Assembly: GCA_910586705.1 (NCBI GenBank)
Contig: CAJUJK010000042.1
Coordinates: forward strand, 1-16,747
Direction of reading: 5' to 3'
Source: an uncultured Lachnospiraceae bacterium
GTDB taxonomy: Bacteria > Bacillota > Clostridia > Lachnospirales > Lachnospiraceae
Length of the DNA stretch: 16,747 nt
Shown: positions 1 to 6,770 of the stretch, in pieces
Layout: each line of letters starts with the position of its first letter
How positions within the stretch are numbered: the stretch's first letter is position 1
Translations under genes and position numbers: made by a program
The notes under the pieces: model-generated
Told to the model about the DNA's origin: nothing
The model's input: only the letters and a program-made list of their open reading frames with translations
Database searches by the model: none

Positions 1-2
1 AA

Positions 3-3000
3 TTTAATCTGCAGGAAAGCTACAGTAGATGGGTATTTTATTTCGCCGCGTTACAGTATGCCTTCGACGGCTATGTCGGGACTGCGGGCGCTTTTTCCGG
101 CGATGTGTATCAGGCGGGCGCGGAGTATACGCTGTCCGCGGATACGAGTCTGTACGGTCTGTACACGAAGACCATCACGGTTTCCTATGATGCCAACGGC
201 GGAAAGGGGAGCGTGGCGGCGCAGACCCTTTCCCGGCACGCGAATGTGTCAAGTACCGTTGCCTACGAGACGGCGCCCACTGTTTCGCTGAGCGGCGGTG
301 CGGCGCTTTCCCGTGACGGCTACAAGTTTAAGGGGTGGTTGAAGGACAGCGGCACGGGAACCAGTGTGACCGCGGCGGGGACTTCCGTCACAGTGGAGAA
401 GGATACCACCTATTACGCGAAGTGGGAGGTGGTCAGCTATAAGATTACCTATCAGTTAAACGGCGGGAAGGTGACCGGCAATCCCGCAGACTACACGGTG
501 GAGAGCGAGGCAATTACCTTAAAGAATCCGACCAGGGAGGGCTATTTCTTCACCGGGTGGAGCGGCACGGGTTTGACGGGAAGCGCCAACACAAGCGTCA
601 CCATCGCGAAGGGAAGCACGGGAGACCGCACTTATACCGCAAAGTGGAATCCGGTCACTTATACCATTACCTATCAGTTAGACGGCGGAACCGCATCCGG
701 CAATCCGACGAAATATACGATTGAGAGCGAGGCAATCACCTTAAAGAATCCGACGAAAACAGGCTATACCTTTGCGGGGTGGAGCGGCGACGGCTTGACG
801 GGCAGCGAAAATGAAAACGTCACCATCGCGGCGGGGAGTACAGGAAACCGTACCTATACCGCACATTGGATTGCCGCCTATGGGGTCACCCTGCATGGAA
901 ACGGCGGAAGCGGCACGAATTTGACGTTCTATACCGAAGGAAGGGGAGCGGCGCTGCCCGGGGACTGGACCAGAAGAGGGTACAGCTTTGGCGGCTGGTA
1001 TGACAATGCGGACTGCGGCGGAGAAAAAGTAACACAGATTCTCACCACAGATACCGGGGCGAAGGAATACTGGGCGAAATGGATCGATGATATCGCCCCG
1101 GTCATTGGCGATCTGCAATACAGCTACGAGCCGAAAAATTTATGGCACTGGCTGATTGGAAAAGACAGTCTGGTGATCACCGTGCCGGTCACGGAGGAGG
1201 GAAGCGGGGCGGATGAAATCATTTATTCCGTGACGCCGGAGGACGGCGGGACAGAGACAAAATCGGCGGCAATCGAAAACGGTGCGGCTGAGATTACCAT
1301 AGCGCCTGTGTTCAAGGGAACGATTGCGATTACCTGTACCGATAAAGCAGGAAACACGTCGGCGGGGGTGACTGTGGGGGCGGACCTGAATGCGGATGGC
1401 GTTATCATTGAGGACCATGCGCCGGAAATCACGGTACTGGCTGACCGCGGCACGTCCGATACGGAACCGACACAGCCGGACGGTGTGGCGGTGTCCGGGG
1501 GATATTATGTCGTTCCGCCCGCGCTGCCTGTGAGCGTAAAGGACGACATGGAACATGCGGTGACAGGAGGACTATCCGCCATTACCTATCAGATCAGGGA
1601 TGGCGCGGCAAAGACTGTCACCTTTGGCAAGAGCACCCTGCAGGAAGCGGCGCAGGCGGCTTTCACCATCCCTGCGGAAGAGATACCTACGGGCGTCACG
1701 GAGATAACAGTCACCGCCACGGACAATGCGGGAAACAAAACAGTAAAGACATTGATTATAAGAGTCAAAGGACCGGAGGAGAAGCCTGCGGCGGTGATTG
1801 CTTACCGGGAAGAAAAATTGACGGACCTTGTGCCGGGCGCTGCCTATCTGATAGACGGAAAGCCTTATACGGCGGATGAAGAAGGCGGCATCCCGATTGC
1901 AGAAGGCTGGTTTGGCAGTACCGTCAGTATTATAAAGCAAGGTAACGACATCGAGACAACCGACAGCCCGGAACAGAGTCTGCCCATTCCGGAAAGACCG
2001 CCGAAGCCCGCGCCCACAGGCGTAGACGTGGATACGCCGGGCGGGACCGGGGAACTGACTGACCTGACAGCGGGCACAGCCTACGAGGTTTCCGCGGACG
2101 GCGGAAAGACATGGACCAGTAAAGCGGCGGACGAAAACGGAGAGATCACAGGGCTTGCGCCCGGCGAATATCTTGTGCGCGTCGAAGCGGGCGTCTCCAG
2201 TTTTGCCAGCAAAAGCAGCGACCCTGCAGTTATAGGGGCGTACCAGATGAAGGTGACCTTTGTCGCGAACGGGGAGACTTATCGGGAAGTTTTCGTGGAT
2301 TATGCCGGGACTTTGACGGATATTCCGCCTGTGCCGCCGAAAAAGGATGCGGGAGAACAGCTCTATGACGGCGCGTGGTGTATGGACGAGCAGGGGACAG
2401 CGCCCGCCGTATTTACGGATATTACCGTGGATCTGACCGTATATGCCGTCTATACCAAGGAATTTACCGTTACCTTGCAGACAGGAAAGGGCTATACCCT
2501 GTCAGCGGAGACAGGCAGCGAAAGCCCGGTCAGGGAGGGCGGCAGCTTTGTCTTCCGCTTTGCCATGGAAAACGGCTATCAAAAGACGAGGCACTTTGCA
2601 GTCAAAGTAAACGGTGTGAAAGTGGAGCTGACGGCGGAGGAGCCTTACACGTATACCATTGCGGACATTCGGGAAAACCAGATAGTGACGGTGGAGGGCG
2701 TGGTAAAGAAGCCTGACGACAAGGATAAAGAGCACGACCCGGAGCCGGATATCCCTGTGCCGGAGCCGGAAGACGCCGGTCCGGACCAACCGATACCGTC
2801 TGGTAAGCTGTCTGTGAAACCCACACCGCCCGCGCCGGGCACGACAAACCCGGTGGAAAAAGAGCCGGTGGGCGGGCAGCCCGGAAGCACACCGGGACAG
2901 GAAGCGACGGCGGAGCCGGGAGACAGACCCGGAACCACGCCCAGACCACAGCCTGCCGGGAAACCGTCCGAAACGCAGAAAGAGCAGCGGGAGGCAGCGG

Positions 3001-3764
3001 GTGCGCAGACGGTTGTGGTATCCGCGGATAACGGAAGACTCGTGCTGTCCGGCGAGCCTGTGGCAACGGGGAATGTGAAAGGCATGACGGACACAAGCAC
3101 CGTTCTGGCATTAAGAAACGGCGCGGTCATCGTGACGGTAGTCTGTGAAGAACAGGAATGCACGGCAGGCGTGGCGGACAGCATTGCGGTAGCAGATGCG
3201 GTACTGACGCCGGAGCAGATACAGCTTGTCGGTGACGGCGAAACCATAGAGATTCGGATTGATGTCAAAGATATTTCCGAAAAAGTGCCTGCGCAGGACA
3301 AGGAAGTGATCGAGCGCGGCATGGAAGCGTACCGGGAAGCGGCGCCGGGGCTTGTGCTTGGCATGTACGTGGATATCTCCATGTTTATAAAGATCGGGGC
3401 GGGAGACTGGAACGCAGTCACGGCGACAGACGCACCCGTGGAAGTGGTGATCGGCATCCCCGAAAAACTGCTAAGTGACGGCAGGGAGTTTACGATCATC
3501 CGCGCCCATAACGGCGAATATGCCTTTATGAACGATCTGGACGGGGCGCCTGACACCATCACCATCAGCACGGAATTGTTCTCCAGCTACGCCATTGCCT
3601 ATGCGCAGACGGAGGGCGCAGGAGCGGACGGCAAATGCGGACTCTGCCACATCTGCCCGACCTTCCTTGGGATTTGCTGCTTTGTGTGGCTGGCGGTTAT
3701 CCTGCTTATCATGGTTGTTTTGTTTGTACTCTTGAGGAAGAAGAAAGAGGAAGAGGAGGAATAA
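3..3764 (+). CDS. Large cell-surface protein with InlB/Flg_new repeats, C-terminal part only
   Basis: The reading frame is open from base 3, so the gene starts upstream; the first GTG at 105 is not a real start. 1253 residues are visible. Four beta-grasp InlB B-type (Listeria-Bacteroides) repeats lie at about residues 58-144, 147-220, 221-294 and 295-361, recognised by ITYQLNGG and GYxFxGWSG motifs and a closing YTAKW. Ig-like segments follow (about 363-480 and 748-900), then a Pro/Glu/Gly-rich linker (about 904-995) suited to crossing the cell wall. The C-terminus has a Cys cluster (CGLCHICPTF, 1211-1220), one hydrophobic helix (1221-1244) and the tail RKKKEEEEE. There is no LPxTG, so anchoring is by the membrane helix. 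Signal peptide and N-terminal functional domain are outside the window. Adhesion or another surface role is inferred from the family. No terminator is visible after the stop. Confidence 0.9.
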   Translation, partial: FNLQESYSRWVFYFAALQYAFDGYVGTAGAFSGDVYQAGAEYTLSADTSLYGLYTKTITVSYDANGGKGSVAAQTLSRHANVSSTVAYETAPTVSLSGGAALSRDGYKFKGWLKDSGTGTSVTAAGTSVTVEKDTTYYAKWEVVSYKITYQLNGGKVTGNPADYTVESEAITLKNPTREGYFFTGWSGTGLTGSANTSVTIAKGSTGDRTYTAKWNPVTYTITYQLDGGTASGNPTKYTIESEAITLKNPTKTGYTFAGWSGDGLTGSENENVTIAAGSTGNRTYTAHWIAAYGVTLHGNGGSGTNLTFYTEGRGAALPGDWTRRGYSFGGWYDNADCGGEKVTQILTTDTGAKEYWAKWIDDIAPVIGDLQYSYEPKNLWHWLIGKDSLVITVPVTEEGSGADEIIYSVTPEDGGTETKSAAIENGAAEITIAPVFKGTIAITCTDKAGNTSAGVTVGADLNADGVIIEDHAPEITVLADRGTSDTEPTQPDGVAVSGGYYVVPPALPVSVKDDMEHAVTGGLSAITYQIRDGAAKTVTFGKSTLQEAAQAAFTIPAEEIPTGVTEITVTATDNAGNKTVKTLIIRVKGPEEKPAAVIAYREEKLTDLVPGAAYLIDGKPYTADEEGGIPIAEGWFGSTVSIIKQGNDIETTDSPEQSLPIPERPPKPAPTGVDVDTPGGTGELTDLTAGTAYEVSADGGKTWTSKAADENGEITGLAPGEYLVRVEAGVSSFASKSSDPAVIGAYQMKVTFVANGETYREVFVDYAGTLTDIPPVPPKKDAGEQLYDGAWCMDEQGTAPAVFTDITVDLTVYAVYTKEFTVTLQTGKGYTLSAETGSESPVREGGSFVFRFAMENGYQKTRHFAVKVNGVKVELTAEEPYTYTIADIRENQIVTVEGVVKKPDDKDKEHDPEPDIPVPEPEDAGPDQPIPSGKLSVKPTPPAPGTTNPVEKEPVGGQPGSTPGQEATAEPGDRPGTTPRPQPAGKPSETQKEQREAAGAQTVVVSADNGRLVLSGEPVATGNVKGMTDTSTVLALRNGAVIVTVVCEEQECTAGVADSIAVADAVLTPEQIQLVGDGETIEIRIDVKDISEKVPAQDKEVIERGMEAYREAAPGLVLGMYVDISMFIKIGAGDWNAVTATDAPVEVVIGIPEKLLSDGREFTIIRAHNGEYAFMNDLDGAPDTITISTELFSSYAIAYAQTEGAGADGKCGLCHICPTFLGICCFVWLAVILLIMVVLFVLLRKKKEEEEE
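441..884 (+). repeat. Two tandem 222-bp coding repeats (74 aa each)
   Basis: Bases 441-662 and 663-884 encode two adjacent InlB-type repeats in the same register. They share ITYQL(N/D)GG, the segment ESEAITLKNPT, and GWSG(T/D)GLTGS. Long stretches are identical at the DNA level, which points to recent duplication and makes copy number likely to vary between strains. The flanking repeats (about 174-435 and 885-1085) are more divergent. Confidence 0.85.
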
Positions 3765-3785
3765 GGAGTATTCATAAGCTATGGC

Positions 3786-3864
3786 AAATTTACTTTTGAA
3801 CCCTGCTGTGCTATACTACTATAGCTGTTAAGGCTTTTCATTTTTAGGAAGCACGGAGGAATAA
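3786..3864 (+). promoter_or_regulatory. Promoter/leader module, copy A (drives response regulator)
   Basis: TTTACT (3789-3794), 17-nt spacer, TATACT (3812-3817) with an extended -10 TG at 3809-3810. A conserved leader containing ATAGCTGTTAAGG and CATTTTTAGGAA follows, then the ribosome site CACGGAGGA (3852-3860). It begins about 20 nt after the stop of the surface protein gene. The same unit recurs at 11411-11489 and 12415-12495. Confidence 0.75.
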
Positions 3865-3865
3865 G

Positions 3866-3892
3866 ATGAGCTATGGATTTGGAAAGCTATAA
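3866..3892 (+). other. 8-codon minicistron overlapping the response regulator start
   Basis: An ATG at 3866 gives MSYGFGKL followed by TAA, in a different frame from the response regulator. It lies only 5 nt after GGAGGA (3855-3860), whereas the regulator ATG (3873) is 12 nt away. Ribosomes may therefore start here first. It could be a translated leader that tunes the regulator, or simply the scar of a promoter module placed in front of a new gene. No homology is claimed. Confidence 0.35.
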
Positions 3893-4604
3893 AGTCCTGA
3901 TGATAGATGATGATGAAATGATAGCCACGGCTACTTCCGAATATTTCAATATGTTCGGCGTAAAGACTTCCTATGTGACAAGCTATGCCGACGCGGTAGC
4001 TTTTCTTGAAAAATGCGATGTCTCGCTTCTCCTGCTCGATATCAATCTTGGCGAGAAATCGGGCTTCGACCTTTGCAGGAAGATACGGGAAAACTATGAC
4101 CTGCCGATATTCTTTATAAGTGCCCGGACAAGCGACGATGACGTGCTGATCGCGCTGAACATAGGCGGCGATGATTATATCAAAAAGCCCTATACGCTAA
4201 GCGTCCTGCTTGCCAAGGTGAAAGCTGCCGTTTCAAGATACGACAGGACGCGGAATCCTGCGCACGCGGTCCGAAACTTTCAGAAGAATGAGGACGGTCT
4301 TGTGAAGCTGACAGGCGAGGTGTACCTGAACACAAATATGCGCAAGATTATTGCGGACGGCAGGGAGATCACCCTCAAGGCGTTGGAATATAAGCTGCTG
4401 TATTATCTTTACAAAAACAGGGGCAGGGTCGTTTCCAAGGACGATCTGCTCAGGGATGTGTGGGAGAATGCCTATATCAACGAGGGCACGATCGCCGTAC
4501 ATATCCGGCATCTGCGTGAAAAGATCGAAGCTGACCCGAAAGAACCGCAGCTCATAAAAACCGTATGGGGTGTGGGTTACCTGATGGAAGAGGCAGCGCT
4601 ATGA
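3873..4604 (+). CDS. OmpR/PhoB-family response regulator
   Basis: 243-aa two-component transcription regulator. The receiver domain (residues about 6-120) has the acidic pocket D12-D14, phospho-acceptor D56 (LLLLDINLG), S83 and K105 (IKKPY). The C-terminal winged helix (about 145-238) carries the usual ITLKALEYKLLYYL and GTIAVHIRHLREKIE elements and ends in the family's VWGVGYL. The start at 3873 gives the standard YKVLMIDDDE opening; its spacing from GGAGGA is long (12 nt) and it overlaps a minicistron at 3866. It is expressed from promoter module A and translationally coupled to the kinase by an ATGA overlap. Its probable target is the direct-repeat site at 5906-5934 in front of the transporter genes. 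That is inferred from position and repeat geometry. Confidence 0.95.
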   Translation: MDLESYKVLMIDDDEMIATATSEYFNMFGVKTSYVTSYADAVAFLEKCDVSLLLLDINLGEKSGFDLCRKIRENYDLPIFFISARTSDDDVLIALNIGGDDYIKKPYTLSVLLAKVKAAVSRYDRTRNPAHAVRNFQKNEDGLVKLTGEVYLNTNMRKIIADGREITLKALEYKLLYYLYKNRGRVVSKDDLLRDVWENAYINEGTIAVHIRHLREKIEADPKEPQLIKTVWGVGYLMEEAAL

Positions 4605-5887
4605 AGGGATATTATAGATTTTTGACGCTTCTTGTGCTGCTGTTCGCTGTTGGGCTGTCTGCCGTCTGGAAGATCACCGGCACAGGTGATGGTTCACAAA
4701 ATAATGAGGATGTGCTTTTGCTCAATGAGATTGCGCATGAGATGGTTCTATATGATATGCCGCTTGAAAACACAGCTTCGGAACGGGAATATGTCATACT
4801 GGACAGAACTGGAAATGTGATTTATGATAACCGTTTTGATCCTTCGGAAGCGGTCACCGTAGAGACGGCAATAAAGCGTCGTTATCCCTATACCTATATC
4901 ACAGAAAATAATCAGATAACGGGCACTGTCGTGCTCGCAGACAGCAGGAAGCAGTTCGGGCATCTGCGCACAAATATCATCGCTGTCTACTGTGTATGCG
5001 GTTTTCTCCTGATTGGCGTGGCGGCGGCTTTCGGGGCATATATCCGCAAAACAGTCATACGCCCGTTTGCCAAGATGAAAGACTTTGCGTCCTGTGTGGC
5101 GGCAGGCGATCTGGACCGGCCTCTTGAGATGGATAAGGGCAATCTGTTCGGCGCTTTTTCGGAGAGCTTTGATATCATGCGGGAGGAGCTGAAAGCGTCC
5201 AGAGCGAGAGAGCTTTCTTTGCAGAAAAAAGAGCGTGAGCTTATCGCGTCGCTTTCCCACGACCTGAAAACGCCTGTGACGGGTATTAAGCTCACATCTG
5301 AGCTGATGGCGGCGGTATTTGCTCAGAATGAGGGGCAGGAAATAACGGTCACGGAAGATATGATCGCGAAGATGAATAACATCTATAAAAGGGCGGATGA
5401 AATAGCGCTGCTTGTAGGCGATCTGTTTTCTTCCACTTTGGAGGACTTAGGTGAGTTCAAGGTAAAATGCGCGGACGAAAATGCCGCTGTGATAGCGCAG
5501 ATCGTCTCAGAGTACAATGACAGAGGGCTTGTGCGTATATCCGAAATACCGCAGGTCATTGTGCATATGGACAAGCTGCGTTTGTCGCAGGTGATTGGCA
5601 ATATCCTATTTAATTCTTACAAATACGCAGGCACGCCCATAGACATTTCTTTCCATCTTGACGAGAGTTTTCTGGAGATGTCGATCAGTGACAGCGGTCC
5701 GGGGGTTTACGAAGAGGAGATAGCGCTTATCACCAACAAATATTACCGTGGAAAGCAGCATGGCGACAAGGAAGGCAGCGGTTTGGGTCTGTATATCGCA
5801 AGGATACTCATGGATAAAATGGGCGGAGAGCTGTCTGTCAGGAGTGAAAACGGGCTGTGCGCAACGCTGCTCATTCCACTCAGTTAA
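4601..5887 (+). CDS. Membrane sensor histidine kinase, partner of the upstream regulator
   Basis: 428 aa from the ATG at 4601, which overlaps the regulator stop as ATGA; longer in-frame starts would sit inside the regulator and are unlikely. TM1 is at about 7-23, followed by an extracytoplasmic sensor region of about 100 residues, TM2 (about 125-147) and HAMP (RKTVIRPF onward). HisKA has the phospho-acceptor His220 in SLSHDLKTP. The ATP-binding domain shows an N box (NILFNSYKYA), G1 (DSGPG) and G2 (GSGLGL). The extracellular sensor is longer than in the intramembrane-sensing BceS type, so a soluble or envelope-exposed ligand is plausible. The ligand cannot be read from sequence. Confidence 0.95.
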   Translation: MKGYYRFLTLLVLLFAVGLSAVWKITGTGDGSQNNEDVLLLNEIAHEMVLYDMPLENTASEREYVILDRTGNVIYDNRFDPSEAVTVETAIKRRYPYTYITENNQITGTVVLADSRKQFGHLRTNIIAVYCVCGFLLIGVAAAFGAYIRKTVIRPFAKMKDFASCVAAGDLDRPLEMDKGNLFGAFSESFDIMREELKASRARELSLQKKERELIASLSHDLKTPVTGIKLTSELMAAVFAQNEGQEITVTEDMIAKMNNIYKRADEIALLVGDLFSSTLEDLGEFKVKCADENAAVIAQIVSEYNDRGLVRISEIPQVIVHMDKLRLSQVIGNILFNSYKYAGTPIDISFHLDESFLEMSISDSGPGVYEEEIALITNKYYRGKQHGDKEGSGLGLYIARILMDKMGGELSVRSENGLCATLLIPLS

Positions 5888-5905
5888 GCCGCTCAGTTAA
5901 GAAAA

Positions 5906-5961
5906 TGACAAGAATTTGACAAGATTCTGACAAGGAAATCATAAAAGGGATCATGTATAAT
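5906..5961 (+). promoter_or_regulatory. Transporter promoter with three 11-bp-spaced TGACAAG operator repeats
   Basis: TGACAAG occurs three times, at 5906-5912, 5917-5923 and 5928-5934, with a period of exactly 11 bp. The -10 is TATAAT (5956-5961). The -35 position about 17 nt upstream (5933-5938) is poor (AGGAAA) and overlaps the third repeat. A weak -35 covered by direct repeats one helical turn apart is the classic layout of an activator-dependent PhoB/OmpR-type promoter. The likely activator is the regulator encoded at 3873-4604. The transcript would carry the ABC ATPase, permease and hydrolase. Confidence 0.7.
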
Positions 5962-6008
5962 ACTATCTTAGGATACGTCAATCATGTATTGGAAAGGTAG
6001 TGTGATAT

Positions 6009-6767
6009 ATGATCCCTATTTTGCATACAGAAAAGCTGTGCAAGTCTTTTTCAAACGGCGCCACGCAGCAGCACGTGATCAAGAATCTCGATCTGGAGAT
6101 TATGGAGGGCGATTTTACGGTTATCATGGGCGCTTCTGGTTCAGGCAAGTCCACCCTGCTCTACGCGCTTTCTGGGATGGATAAGCCTACTTTGGGAAAG
6201 ATATTTTTCGGTGACACCGAGATTCAGGATTATACCAACGATCAGCTTGCAGTGTTTCGGAGAAAAAATTGCGGATTCGTTTTTCAGGGCATCTATCTGC
6301 TGGAAAACCAGAGTGTCCTTGACAATGTGCTGACGGGCGCATTTGTCGTGCAGAAAAACTCCCCCGGGCTTATTAAAAGGGTGAAGGAACTGCTCGCAAA
6401 AGTCGGACTTGATGAGGCGATGCAGAAGAAATATCCAAACCAGCTTTCCGGCGGTGAGGCACAGCGTGTCGGCATCGTGCGCGCCGTGATAAACGAGCCG
6501 AAAATTCTTTTCGCGGACGAGCCTACCGGTTCGCTCGACTCTGCGTCGGGCAGGGACGTTCTCGACATCTTCACCGGGGTACACGAGAACGGTCAGAGCA
6601 TCGTCATGGTGACGCACGATATCAGGACCGCGCTGCGTGGAACACGGGTCATCTATCTGCGTGACGGCAAAGTGGTCGGCGACCACAGAATGGCGAAATA
6701 CGGCGGGGACGACCTAAAAGAGCGCCGTGAAAAGCTGACAGGATTCCTTGATGAGATGGGATGGTGA
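6009..6767 (+). CDS. ABC transporter ATP-binding protein (MacB/LolD/BceA-like)
   Basis: 252-aa ATPase of the FtsX-partner subfamily. Walker A is GASGSGKST (41-49), the signature is LSGGE (146-150), Walker B is ILFADEP (166-172), followed by the D-loop GSLD, and the switch His is H203 (VTHD). The ATG at 6009 follows GGAAAGG (5990-5996). A TTG/GTG extension is not needed, because IPILHTEKLCKSF is the normal opening of this family. The permease starts 3 nt after the stop. It powers the permease at the inner face of the membrane. The substrate is unknown; relatives next to two-component systems handle antimicrobial peptides or cell-envelope components. Confidence 0.95.
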   Translation: MIPILHTEKLCKSFSNGATQQHVIKNLDLEIMEGDFTVIMGASGSGKSTLLYALSGMDKPTLGKIFFGDTEIQDYTNDQLAVFRRKNCGFVFQGIYLLENQSVLDNVLTGAFVVQKNSPGLIKRVKELLAKVGLDEAMQKKYPNQLSGGEAQRVGIVRAVINEPKILFADEPTGSLDSASGRDVLDIFTGVHENGQSIVMVTHDIRTALRGTRVIYLRDGKVVGDHRMAKYGGDDLKERREKLTGFLDEMGW

Positions 6768-6770
6768 CTT

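Noticed and set aside
2645..3571. 308-codon open frame on the minus strand, with other long antisense frames across 741-3111
   Set aside because: It is a shadow of the GC-rich surface protein gene: low-complexity Ser/Thr/Pro content, no ribosome site, and the + strand frame is clearly conserved.
4565..4600. Longer N-terminus for the histidine kinase
   Set aside because: It would overlap the regulator by 40 nt without an RBS; the ATGA overlap at 4601 and the immediate TM1 fit better.
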